DNA of 64,000 nucleotides from Comamonadaceae bacterium. Lineage in GTDB: Bacteria > Pseudomonadota > Gammaproteobacteria > Burkholderiales > Burkholderiaceae_C. The notes under the pieces were generated by a model. It was given only the letters and a program-made list of their open reading frames with translations. It was not told where the DNA came from and made no database searches. Below are positions 1-7,599 of this stretch, piece after piece. The translations under genes and the position numbers were made by a program. Where the stretch lies: the NCBI GenBank assembly GCA_947448735.1, contig CANFOS010000013.1, positions 1 to 64,000 of the forward strand, given 5' to 3'. Position 1 is the first letter of the stretch, and every line of letters starts with the position of its first letter.

Positions 1-31
1 AAAAGCGCGCCGCACGCATCGTTCGCCGGTC

Positions 32-232
32 TCAGGACATGTCAGCGCGGGCCGCGTAGTCGAGTTCCGGGCGCAGGGCGACCGGCTCGCCCAGGTTCCA
101 CAAAGCCCAGTGCAACTCCATGTCAGCATTGCGCAGCATCGCCTCAATCTGAGGAATATCAACGCCTTGCAAGGCCCCAGCGATCAGTTCGCGTGCCTGC
201 CGGATCCTCATTATCTGTTGTTGTATGTCCAT
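32..232 (-). CDS. Small protein of unknown function downstream of the CoA ligase
   Basis: This reading frame encodes 66 residues. I chose the ATG at 232 because GAGGA lies 5 nt upstream; that Shine-Dalgarno overlaps the stop codon of the preceding CoA-ligase gene, so translation is probably coupled. The protein is mostly helical by eye (MDIQQQIMRIRQ at the start, then LRNADMELHWALWNLGE), has no signal peptide and no cysteines. I do not recognise the family. Its position suggests an accessory to the ligase or to the oxygenase module encoded divergently. It could be a small CoA-pathway helper or a non-essential passenger. Confidence 0.6.
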   Translation of the reverse strand: MDIQQQIMRIRQARELIAGALQGVDIPQIEAMLRNADMELHWALWNLGEPVALRPELDYAARADMS

Positions 233-239
233 GGTGTCC

Positions 240-1622
240 TCAACGGTCGAGTGCGCGGCGCAATTCCTTGGGCCGCTGGTCAATGATGCGCTTGGTCTTC
301 AGCTCGAACCGAGGCAAGCTCTTGGGCGCGACTGGAACGACCTTCAAGCGCACATGCAAGGCCTTGTGGATGCGATCGCCGGCATTGCTGGCGAGCTGTT
401 GCCAACTGGCCGGGTCGATCGAGGCCTCCGGCTCGAAGCGGACCGTCATCGCGTCGTTGCCTTCTTCGTGGGTCAGGACCAGTTCGTAGTGCATGCTGAT
501 GCCCTCGACTTCGTTCAGGATGTTCTCCACGGCGGTTTGGTAGACGTTGGTGCCGCGCACCGTGACCATGAAATCGGTACGGCCCAGCACAGACCCTTCC
601 AGCTTGGACCAGGTCCGTCCGCAAGCGCAGCTGCTGCGTCTGCGCACCAGGTCGTGCGTGCGGTAGTTCAGCAGCGGCTGCGCCGTGTTGCCGTAGCCGG
701 TGACGATGTTCTCGCCAATCTCACCGTCGGGCACTTCATCTTGCGAGGTCGGGTCCATCGACCAGCTGTAAAGGTTCATTTCGTTCACGTGAACGCCGTC
801 TCCCAGAGGGCAGCCAGGCGCCATCGCGTCAACCTCGGCGATGCCGAGCAACTCGCCAGCCTTGGCGCCCCAAGCCTTCTCGATCTGGTCGCGCATGCCG
901 GGCAGGGCGGTGGGGCCGGGCTCGCCCGCGTGGTAGGTAAATTTGATCGAGCTCTTGGACAAATCGACCCCCATCTCGGCGGCGACCGCGGCGATGCGCA
1001 GCGCAAACGTCGGCGTGGAAATCAGGACGGTGGGCTTCATCCGAAGGATCGCTTCGATGTGGCCCTTGGTGTCGAGGCCGCCGCCTGAGATCACGCGGCA
1101 GCCAAGCCGGCGTGCGCCCCAGTAGGCGCTCCAGAAGCCAGCGAAGTTGCCCCATCCGAAGGCGAAATACAAGGTGTCCGACGGACGGATGCCCAGGCCC
1201 CAAAAGCCGTATACCCAGGATTCGCCGTAGCGGACGCTGTCGTAGGTCGAATACGGAATCGCCAGCGGCAGGCCAGTGGTTCCCGAGGTTTCGCAATGGT
1301 GAGCGACGAAGTCCATCGGCAGCGCCAGCGTGTCCCCGTAGGGTGGGCGCTGCTGCTGCAGCTCGATGATCTCGCTCTTGTCGGTGATGGGCACCTTGCG
1401 TTTCAAATCGTCGAGCGACCGGATGTCCGAGGGTTTCAGGCCTGCGTTGTCGAACTTCTTGCGGTAAAACGGCGTGTTCTCATAGGCGTAATGGGCCAGC
1501 GCTTGCACGCGTTGCAAGTGCAGCTTGTCAAGCTGGGCGCGCGGCATGGTTTCAGTCAGCCGGTTCCAGAACGGGCTTCCCATCGAAGCTGAGTTGAGGT
1601 TGGCAAGTGGGGGCGATGTCAT
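240..1622 (-). CDS. Phenylacetate-CoA ligase (PaaK) family, AMP-forming aryl-CoA ligase
   Basis: The 460-residue product belongs to the PaaK branch of adenylate-forming enzymes, which activate aromatic acids to acyl-CoA thioesters with ATP in the cytoplasm. The phosphate-binding motif TSGTTG is at residues 112-117, and the N-terminal HYAYENTPFYRKKF segment and C-terminal TDFMVTVRGTNVY segment are typical of PaaK homologues. Length is slightly above the usual 430-440. The frame stays open upstream, but ATG at 1622 starts at the expected point of homology; the longer start at 1790 would run through the TetR operator. It is transcribed away from the TetR gene and followed by a coupled small ORF. 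The true substrate is unknown; the neighbouring oxygenase genes suggest an aromatic acid other than benzoate. Confidence 0.85.
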   Translation of the reverse strand: MTSPPLANLNSASMGSPFWNRLTETMPRAQLDKLHLQRVQALAHYAYENTPFYRKKFDNAGLKPSDIRSLDDLKRKVPITDKSEIIELQQQRPPYGDTLALPMDFVAHHCETSGTTGLPLAIPYSTYDSVRYGESWVYGFWGLGIRPSDTLYFAFGWGNFAGFWSAYWGARRLGCRVISGGGLDTKGHIEAILRMKPTVLISTPTFALRIAAVAAEMGVDLSKSSIKFTYHAGEPGPTALPGMRDQIEKAWGAKAGELLGIAEVDAMAPGCPLGDGVHVNEMNLYSWSMDPTSQDEVPDGEIGENIVTGYGNTAQPLLNYRTHDLVRRRSSCACGRTWSKLEGSVLGRTDFMVTVRGTNVYQTAVENILNEVEGISMHYELVLTHEEGNDAMTVRFEPEASIDPASWQQLASNAGDRIHKALHVRLKVVPVAPKSLPRFELKTKRIIDQRPKELRRALDR

Positions 1623-1694
1623 GCATGCTCCAATGGATGTGGTTGGCGGGCGAAAGCGACGGAAATAGGCATTTCTTTTCGTCGAATTTTTAAC

Positions 1695-1712
1695 ATACTG
1701 TACGGATAGTAT
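1695..1712. promoter_or_regulatory. Probable TetR operator, site 1 (ligase/TetR intergenic region)
   Basis: ATACTGTACGGATAGTAT is an imperfect palindrome; two further flanking bases on each side (1693-1714) also pair. It matches site 2 at 2557-2574 in 16 of 18 positions. It lies between the divergent ligase and TetR genes, so it probably controls the ligase promoter and TetR autoregulation. This is inference from symmetry and recurrence. Confidence 0.75.
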
Positions 1713-1816
1713 GTATATTAGGGGCGGTGACCTATTCGGAAAAACCCTTTGCTCGCATGCCAGCAGTGCGCAGGGCCCCAAAATAGACAACTCTTAGCAA
1801 CGGATTGGATGAGCCG

Positions 1817-2470
1817 ATGGCCGTAACCTCGAAACGCGCGGATTCCGCGAAGCGTCCCCCTGCGACCAAGAAGGTCGAGCAGCGCCAGGCCAGCATGGAA
1901 CTGCTGCTGGAGGCGTCCTTGCGCCTGTTCGTTTCCCAAGGCTATCGTGCCACCAATCTGGAGCAGATTTCGAGCGCGGCCAGACTGACCAAGGGTGCTG
2001 TCTACTTTTACTTTCGCAGCAAGGAAGCGGTGTTGCTGGAACTGCTCAAACGGGTGCAGCTCACCGTGGTCGACAAAGCCATCGCGGTGACTTCGGCGGC
2101 CGGGCCGACGCCGACCGACAAGCTCGTTGCCTACGTTCATTACCAGGCCGGACTCGGCATCACCCACCGCGACGAGGTTTTGCTGCTGATCCTGATGGCG
2201 CTCGAATTCAAGGAGCGTGAAGGCGACGTCCAGGCGTTTATCGCGACCTTGTACGCGCGGCAATGCGCCTTTATGGAGGCGCTGGTGCGTAGCGGTCGGG
2301 CTGCCGGTGAGTTTCGGCGCGACGTGCCGACCCGAGAGCTGACCTCCGTCATTTTGGCGATCAACGACGGCACCTTTCTGGAGTGGTTTCGGCGCGCCGG
2401 CATGCTCGATGGGCGCGATCTGGTCAGGGCCTTGAGGTCGGTGGTGCTCGGTGGTGTCACCGTACGTTGA
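1817..2470 (+). CDS. TetR/AcrR-family transcriptional regulator
   Basis: The 217-residue protein has an N-terminal helix-turn-helix at about residues 40-75, with the typical GYRATNLEQIS and GAVYFYFRSKEAVL sequences, followed by a helical ligand domain. I start it at ATG 1817; a TTG at 1805 is also in frame, and no strong ribosome-binding site distinguishes them. It sits between the CoA ligase (divergent) and the oxygenase operon (downstream, same strand), and matching palindromes flank it on both sides. The simplest model is a repressor of both transcription units released by an acyl-CoA intermediate, as known for PaaR-type TetR regulators. The ligand is inferred, not shown. Confidence 0.88.
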   Translation: MAVTSKRADSAKRPPATKKVEQRQASMELLLEASLRLFVSQGYRATNLEQISSAARLTKGAVYFYFRSKEAVLLELLKRVQLTVVDKAIAVTSAAGPTPTDKLVAYVHYQAGLGITHRDEVLLLILMALEFKEREGDVQAFIATLYARQCAFMEALVRSGRAAGEFRRDVPTRELTSVILAINDGTFLEWFRRAGMLDGRDLVRALRSVVLGGVTVR

Positions 2471-2556
2471 GCTGGCCACACGGGCGACCAAGAGCAGTGG
2501 TTCTGGCCTGACAGGCGTAGTGGAAAACCCGAAATTGACAAGGCTTTCACGACAAC

Positions 2557-2574
2557 ATACTATCCGGATAGTAT
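2557..2574. promoter_or_regulatory. Probable TetR operator, site 2 (upstream of oxygenase operon)
   Basis: ATACTATCCGGATAGTAT is a perfect 18-bp palindrome located 48 bp before the start of the diiron oxygenase gene. It is nearly the same as the palindrome at 1695-1712. The pair brackets the TetR gene, as expected for a local regulator acting on both flanking promoters. Confidence 0.8.
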
Positions 2575-2621
2575 TCGTTTAAGTCAGTCTTATTGACAAT
2601 CCCACACGAGGAGAAGCCACC

Positions 2622-3353
2622 ATGGAAGTCATTCAGCAAGCCACTCAAAAAACGTACAAGCAGGGCGACCCCGAGATGCCTGCAGAGTTCAAGGAAATGC
2701 TGGTCAAGCTGTTGCTCAACGAGCATCTGGAAAACAATGGCAATACCGAATACCGCAAGATACTTGCCAATATCGCCAATGCCGGCATGCGCTTTGCGCC
2801 GCACGGCCGGGCCATGGAAATCGAAGCCGAAATCCTGCGTCAGGAAGTCCAGCACGGAAAAATTTGCGAAGACCTGCTCAAAGGACTGGGCGCCAATCCG
2901 GCTTGCACCAAGCCGATCAAGCAATACGCTTTTCATATGCCGTTGGAAGACTGGATCGATCTGGCCTGGTTTCACGCCCTGATTGACCGTGTCGGCTTGT
3001 ACGTCGGCGTCGAGTGGACCGGCAGCCCCTACGAGCCACTGGCCGAGGTGTCGGCCGGGCTGGAGGCCGATGAGGAGTTCCACACCAAGTCTGGCTTTTT
3101 ACATTTGCGCGAAATTTGCAGCACCCCCGAAGGAAAAGTCGCGGCCCAGGAGCGGCTGCAAAAGTGGTGGACTGCGGCGCTCGACATGTTTGGCAAATCG
3201 ACCTCCGTCAACTCCCCCTTGTATGTGAAGTGGGGCATCAAGCAGCACTCCAATGAGGAGTTAAGGCAGAAGTACATCGCCGAAGCCCTGCCGGAAATCA
3301 AAAGGCTTGGCCTTGCCCCAGCCGATAACCTCCTGAATCGCCGTTTTCTCTAA
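2622..3353 (+). CDS. Stand-alone PaaA/PaaC-family diiron oxygenase-like protein
   Basis: The 243-residue protein is a helical ferritin-like member of the phenylacetic acid catabolic (PaaA/PaaC) family. Two iron-ligand ExxH motifs are visible, E75-V-Q-H78 and E151-E-F-H154, spaced as in catalytic subunits rather than the inactive scaffold subunit. A GAGGAG ribosome-binding site precedes ATG 2622. In the classical phenylacetyl-CoA epoxidase the catalytic PaaA works with PaaB, PaaC, PaaD and the reductase PaaE; none of those is present here. Instead two enoyl-CoA hydratases and a Rieske ferredoxin follow in the same operon. I infer an oxygenase acting on an aromatic acyl-CoA, possibly fed by the Rieske protein. 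Substrate and reaction are unproven. Confidence 0.78.
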   Translation: MEVIQQATQKTYKQGDPEMPAEFKEMLVKLLLNEHLENNGNTEYRKILANIANAGMRFAPHGRAMEIEAEILRQEVQHGKICEDLLKGLGANPACTKPIKQYAFHMPLEDWIDLAWFHALIDRVGLYVGVEWTGSPYEPLAEVSAGLEADEEFHTKSGFLHLREICSTPEGKVAAQERLQKWWTAALDMFGKSTSVNSPLYVKWGIKQHSNEELRQKYIAEALPEIKRLGLAPADNLLNRRFL

Positions 3354-3364
3354 GGACTTGCATC

Positions 3365-4138
3365 ATGGCCATCGATTTTTCTATTGACAACGGTGTTGGC
3401 GTCATCACCTTCAATCGTCCACCAGCCAATGCTTATGACGCGCAGATGCTGGCCGAGCTGACTGCCGCAGTGCATCGCGTGGCCGAAGATCCGGCCGTTC
3501 GCGTGGCGCTGGTGCGCAGCGCCAACCCGAAATTTTTCTGCACCGGTGCCGATATTGGCACTTTGCAGAATTCCTCGCGTGCGCAGTTCGCCAATTTCCT
3601 CACCATCGCGCAAGAAGCGGTCGACGCCATTGGGCGCACGCCCAAGCTTTTCATCGCCGCCATCTCCGGTCATTGCATCGGTGGCGGCCTGGAGATCGCG
3701 CTGGGTTGCGATTTCCGCTGGGCTGCCGCTGGCAAATACCGCCTGGGGCTGGCCGAGGTCAACCTGGGTCTGTCGCCTGGCATGGGCGGCACCCAGCGGC
3801 TGCCGCGCCTGATTCCCAAGAGCCGCGCGCTGCACATGATGGTGACGGGCGATGCGGTGGGTCCAGACGAAGCCCTCGCGCTGGGTATTGTTGACCGCGT
3901 GCTGCCCGCCGAGAGCTTTGAAGCCGACGTCATGGCCTACGCGCACAAACTGGCAGCCGGGCCGACCATGGCGCAGGGCTACATCAAGCTGTCGGTGAAC
4001 AACGGACTGGAAACCAGCTTGGCCCAGGGCCTGACCATCGAGCGAGCGCACCAGAGCCAGCTCTTTGCTTCCGACGACGTGGCGGAAGGTTTGAAAGCCT
4101 TTCTTGAAAAACGGCCCGCCAATTTCACCGGAAAATAA
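3365..4138 (+). CDS. Enoyl-CoA hydratase/isomerase family protein (first of two)
   Basis: The 257-residue crotonase-fold protein has the oxyanion-hole region IGGGLEIALGCD and the second catalytic-glutamate region LAEVNLGLSPG followed by GGTQRL, so both glutamates used for water addition in hydratases appear to be kept. It starts 11 bp after the diiron gene, after a GGAC-like ribosome-binding site, and is clearly co-transcribed. In aerobic CoA-dependent aromatic pathways, crotonases open or hydrate the ring after epoxidation (PaaG, PaaF, BoxC). By analogy this one probably handles the product of the diiron enzyme. Confidence 0.88.
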   Translation: MAIDFSIDNGVGVITFNRPPANAYDAQMLAELTAAVHRVAEDPAVRVALVRSANPKFFCTGADIGTLQNSSRAQFANFLTIAQEAVDAIGRTPKLFIAAISGHCIGGGLEIALGCDFRWAAAGKYRLGLAEVNLGLSPGMGGTQRLPRLIPKSRALHMMVTGDAVGPDEALALGIVDRVLPAESFEADVMAYAHKLAAGPTMAQGYIKLSVNNGLETSLAQGLTIERAHQSQLFASDDVAEGLKAFLEKRPANFTGK

Positions 4139-4155
4139 AGGCAGAAAAGACTTCT

Positions 4156-4944
4156 ATGAGCTATGAATTCATTGACCTGACGCAGGATAACGGTGTCGCT
4201 GTGATGCGGCTGAACCGACCGGACAACCTCAATTCTTGGCACCAGCAGATGCGCAGCGAATTGCGCGATGCCGTCGCACAACTGGTTGCCGACGACGCCT
4301 TGAGGGTTGTCGTGATCACCGGAACGGGCAGGGCGTTCTCCGCCGGGGAAGACGTGCGGGGCATGAAAGGCCTGGCAGACATTGGCACCCGCGGTTTTCG
4401 GCGCGTCGTTCGCGACATCCACAACGTGTTTGACGAGGTTGAGGCAATTGAGGTTCCTGTCATCGCCGCCATCAATGGCGTCGCTGCGGGCGGTGGCCTG
4501 GAATTGGCCCTGTCCTGCGATTTCCGGTTTGCCGCGACCACGGCCAAGCTCGGTTTGCCCGAAAACAATGTCGGCCTGATCCCGGGCTCTGGCGGCTGTT
4601 CGCGCCTGGTGCGGCAGGTTGGCCTGTCCACCGCCAAGCGCCTGGTGATGACCGGCGAGATGATCTCGGCCGAGCGTGCGCTGCACTACCGCTTGGTCGA
4701 TGAGGTGTTTGAGCCCGAGCGGCTCATGGACGAGGCGATGGCGCTGGCCCGAAAGTTGGCCGCCAAGGCACCGCAGGCGCTCGGTATTGCCAAGGTCGTG
4801 CTCAACAATTGCGCCAGGGTTGACCCCGACACGGCGCGCAATTTCGAGCGCCTTGGCCAAAGCATCCTCAAAAAGACCGAGGACCACCTCGAAGGCGCGC
4901 GTGCATTTGTGGAAAAGCGTCCACCGCAATTCACAGGGCGTTGA
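4156..4944 (+). CDS. Enoyl-CoA hydratase/isomerase family protein (second of two)
   Basis: The product is 262 residues long with the crotonase fold. AGGGLELALSCD and LPENNVGLIPGSGG carry the two expected glutamates. It differs clearly from the preceding paralogue (NLNSWHQQMR versus PANAYDAQML), so the pair is unlikely to be a recent duplication and the two enzymes probably catalyse consecutive steps such as isomerisation and ring hydrolysis or hydration. It lies 17 bp after the first copy in the same operon. It might instead be a ring-opening crotonase of the oxepin-CoA type; sequence alone does not decide. Confidence 0.88.
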   Translation: MSYEFIDLTQDNGVAVMRLNRPDNLNSWHQQMRSELRDAVAQLVADDALRVVVITGTGRAFSAGEDVRGMKGLADIGTRGFRRVVRDIHNVFDEVEAIEVPVIAAINGVAAGGGLELALSCDFRFAATTAKLGLPENNVGLIPGSGGCSRLVRQVGLSTAKRLVMTGEMISAERALHYRLVDEVFEPERLMDEAMALARKLAAKAPQALGIAKVVLNNCARVDPDTARNFERLGQSILKKTEDHLEGARAFVEKRPPQFTGR

Positions 4945-4970
4945 GCCGCGCAGGCTTGCAGGACGCAGAA

Positions 4971-5315
4971 ATGAGCATGTCTCCTGATTGGCACCCAGCG
5001 ATTGCCGTGAGTGAATTGTCGCCAGACAGCATTCACCCCGCCACCGTTGGCGAGCACAAGCTCATCGTTCTGCGGGCCGATGGCCAGGCAGTTGCCTACC
5101 GTGATGCCTGCCCGCACGAGGGATTCCCAATGAGCAAGAACGCAGAGCGGCAGGACTTTGTGCTGGTCTGCAACAAGCACCTGTGGGAGTTCGAGGCTGC
5201 GACCGGCGAGTACATCAGTCGCACCCCCCGGCCAGAGTGCAACCTCAAGCGCTATCCAACGCGTGAAGTCAACGGCATGGTCGAAGTCGATATCAGCGCG
5301 GTGCCCTTAACTTGA
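4971..5315 (+). CDS. Rieske [2Fe-2S] ferredoxin
   Basis: The 114-residue protein is a soluble Rieske-type ferredoxin. Ligands follow the Rieske pattern: C47-P-H49 and C67-N-K-H70, so the cluster should be bound by two Cys and two His. There is no oxygenase catalytic domain, so it is an electron carrier. I chose ATG 4971 (AGGACG upstream) over an in-frame TTG at 4941 that overlaps the preceding stop. It is the last gene of the TetR-controlled operon and the likely electron donor to the diiron protein. Its 3' end overlaps the convergent benzoate-CoA ligase gene by 23 bp. Confidence 0.88.
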   Translation: MSMSPDWHPAIAVSELSPDSIHPATVGEHKLIVLRADGQAVAYRDACPHEGFPMSKNAERQDFVLVCNKHLWEFEAATGEYISRTPRPECNLKRYPTREVNGMVEVDISAVPLT

Positions 5316-6915
5316 AGCGCTGAATCTTGCCCGTCGCGGTTTTGGGCAACTCGCCCACAAATTCAATCCAGCGCGGGTATTTGTAGGGCGCCAGGTGCTG
5401 TTTGACGTGGGCTTTCAGCGCATCGGCGGTCGCGCTCTGGCCTGATTTCAAGACCACATAGGCCTTGGGTTTGACCAGCTCGTCGTCGTCCTGCACGCCA
5501 ATCACAGCAACTTCGAGCACCGCCGGGTGGGTCATCAGGCAGGCTTCGACCTCGAACGGCGACACGTAAATGCCGCCCACCTTGAGCATGTCGTCGCTGC
5601 GGCCGCCGTAGGTGTAGTAGCCATCTGCGTCAAGGGTGTATTTGTCGCCGCTTTTGGTCCAGTCGCCGGCAAAGGTGGCTTTTGTCTTGGCGCGGTTGTT
5701 CCAGTACATGATGGCCGATGTGGGACCGCTGATGTGCAGCTCGCCAATCTCGCCGACCGCGCAGTCTTTGCCGTCGTCGCTGACGATGCGCAACTGATAG
5801 CCGGGTACGGCCTGGCCGGTGGTGCCGTAGCGCACCGCACCGGGCCGGTTGCTCAAGAAAATGTGCAGCATTTCAGTCGAACCAATACCGTCCAGAATCT
5901 CGACCCCATAGGCCGCGGTGAACTTTTTACCGATCTCGGCAGGCAGGGCTTCACCCGCGCTGGTGCACACGCGAAGCGCCACATCCGCCTTGGCCGGACG
6001 GGCCGGGTCGGCCAGCAGCGCGGCATACAGGGTGGGTACGCCATAAAAAACGGTCGGTTTCAAGCGCCTCAAGACATCAAACACGTCCATCGGGGTGGGC
6101 CGCGACGGCAGCAGCACGGTGGTGGCGCCAACGGCCATCGGAAACGTCAGCGCGTTGCCCAGGCCGTAGGCAAAAAACAGCTTGGCGGCAGAAAACACCA
6201 CGTCGCAATGCCGGATGCCCAGCACGCCGCGCCCATACAGCTCGGCGGTTTGAATCAAATGGCTGTGCAGGTGCACGGTGCCCTTGGGCGTGCCAGTGGA
6301 GCCGCTTGAATAGAGCCAGAAACAGGCGTCGTCAGCGCAGGTGTCGGCTATCTCGATGGCTATGGTTTCAGGAGCTGCTAGCCTATTAATCCATTGGGCT
6401 AGAGGCACAATAGATGGATAATTCGGGGCCAAATGGGTGTTTGTGGGCAGCGATGTGACTTCGCCAACCGTCACCACCGTTTTGAGGCTGTCAATGTTGC
6501 CGAACAGGGGTTCAAAAGCAGGCAGCAGCACGCCGGACACCACCAGGCCTTGCGCTTTGGCGTCGCGCAGCATGAAGTCGAAATCAGCCGTCATCAGCAG
6601 CGTGTTGGCCGCTATCGGCACCACGCCCGCCAACATGCAGCCCAGAAACACCACCGGCCAGTCGGGCGTGTCCAGCACCGCCACCAAGACCCGGCTTTCA
6701 GGCGCAAAGCCGTGCGCGCGCAGCGCGTTGGCAAACTGGTGCGACTGGCGGGTCAGCTCGCCATAGCTGAGGGTGTCGCCGCTGATGGCGTTGATGAAGG
6801 CGGTTTTGTCAGGCCAGGCAGCGTTGCGCGCCAGCAGGTCGTGCGCAGCGTTGTAGCGGCGCGGGATGGTGACAAGAGGCGGTTGTGCGCGGTGGTCGGC
6901 CTGGCTGAGTTGCAT
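5293..6915 (-). CDS. bclA: Benzoate-CoA ligase
   Basis: The 540-residue adenylate-forming enzyme converts benzoate, ATP and CoA to benzoyl-CoA, the entry step of the box pathway. The P-loop-like motif YSSGSTGTPKG, the GSTEMLH A5 region, the GGRSDDMLKVGG hinge and the C-terminal catalytic lysine in PKTATGKIQRFK are all present. N-terminal sequence (RYNAAHDLLARN...GWPDK-like) and length match benzoate-CoA ligases. It lies next to boxR-boxC-boxB, with a flavodoxin gene between. It is convergent with the Rieske gene and the two coding ends overlap. Substituted benzoates may also be accepted. Confidence 0.9.
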   Translation of the reverse strand: MQLSQADHRAQPPLVTIPRRYNAAHDLLARNAAWPDKTAFINAISGDTLSYGELTRQSHQFANALRAHGFAPESRVLVAVLDTPDWPVVFLGCMLAGVVPIAANTLLMTADFDFMLRDAKAQGLVVSGVLLPAFEPLFGNIDSLKTVVTVGEVTSLPTNTHLAPNYPSIVPLAQWINRLAAPETIAIEIADTCADDACFWLYSSGSTGTPKGTVHLHSHLIQTAELYGRGVLGIRHCDVVFSAAKLFFAYGLGNALTFPMAVGATTVLLPSRPTPMDVFDVLRRLKPTVFYGVPTLYAALLADPARPAKADVALRVCTSAGEALPAEIGKKFTAAYGVEILDGIGSTEMLHIFLSNRPGAVRYGTTGQAVPGYQLRIVSDDGKDCAVGEIGELHISGPTSAIMYWNNRAKTKATFAGDWTKSGDKYTLDADGYYTYGGRSDDMLKVGGIYVSPFEVEACLMTHPAVLEVAVIGVQDDDELVKPKAYVVLKSGQSATADALKAHVKQHLAPYKYPRWIEFVGELPKTATGKIQRFKLRAPR

Positions 6916-7051
6916 GGGTGTGTCCGGTGATTATTTTTATTTGCTATTGTGTTTATAGCGCACAGCGTAGGTTTAAATTGGGCTGCGGGCCGATTTGATC
7001 CTTAAAACCCGTTTTGAAGTGGTTCAGGCGCCTCAAGCGGTTTAATCGGTT

Positions 7052-7531
7052 TTAGGCCGCCGCGGTGCCCTGCAGCGCATCTGCCAGCCACTGTCTGCAC
7101 CAGGCGGTGCCTTCTTCTTCGGGCATGGTGCCGGTGCTGGCATCGTGGCAATACACCTCGCCCAGACGTTGCGCGCCCAGGTCGACCAAGCGCTCGTCGA
7201 ATTTTTTGCCGCCAAAGCAGAAGGTTTGCTGGTAGGTTCGGTCACCCAAAGCGATCACGCCGTATTTGACGTGGCCCAAAAACTGCGGCTGGGCAGCCAT
7301 GGACTCATACAGCGCTCGGGCGTTGTCTGGCACATCGCCCTGGCCGTAGGTGGATGTGCAGATGAGATATAGCGCATCTTTGGCGTTTTCGGCACTGAAA
7401 GCACTGATGTCCAGGCCGTCCATCAATTCGATCTGAATGTCATCGATCAAGTCAGCGCAATCCATCTGAATGGCCTGTGCAACATAGTCAGCGGTGCTGG
7501 TCATGGTACCTACCAGTATTTTGAGCTTCAT
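7052..7531 (-). CDS. Flavodoxin-domain protein (MioC-like)
   Basis: The 159-residue protein is a single flavodoxin domain. The N-terminal KILVGTMTSTADYVA matches the FMN phosphate loop, and TSTYGQGDVPDNA and ALGDRTYQQTFCFGGKKFD match the two isoalloxazine loops. A GAGGA site precedes ATG 7531. It is divergent from boxR with only 68 bp between, so it is likely under BoxR control with the benzoyl-CoA genes. Because boxA, the usual reductase for BoxB, is absent, this carrier could take part in electron supply to BoxB, but that is inference. Confidence 0.82.
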   Translation of the reverse strand: MKLKILVGTMTSTADYVAQAIQMDCADLIDDIQIELMDGLDISAFSAENAKDALYLICTSTYGQGDVPDNARALYESMAAQPQFLGHVKYGVIALGDRTYQQTFCFGGKKFDERLVDLGAQRLGEVYCHDASTGTMPEEEGTAWCRQWLADALQGTAAA

Positions 7532-7551
7532 TTTCGAGTCCTCATAAAAAA

Positions 7552-7595
7552 TGCAATAAACTGCTTGACGTCTTCATTTCGTGAAGTATACTGCA
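7552..7595 (+). promoter_or_regulatory. boxR promoter with TGCA-type repeats
   Basis: A promoter-like pair, TTGACG at 7565-7570 and TATACT at 7587-7592, is separated by 16 bp. TGCA-type elements lie at 7552 (TGCA), 7562 (TGCT) and 7592 (TGCA), that is, 10 and 30 bp apart and on one face of the helix. TGCA repeats are known operator elements for BzdR/BoxR regulators. The -10 box ends only 7 bp before the boxR ATG. Confidence 0.6.
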
Positions 7596-7599
7596 ATTT

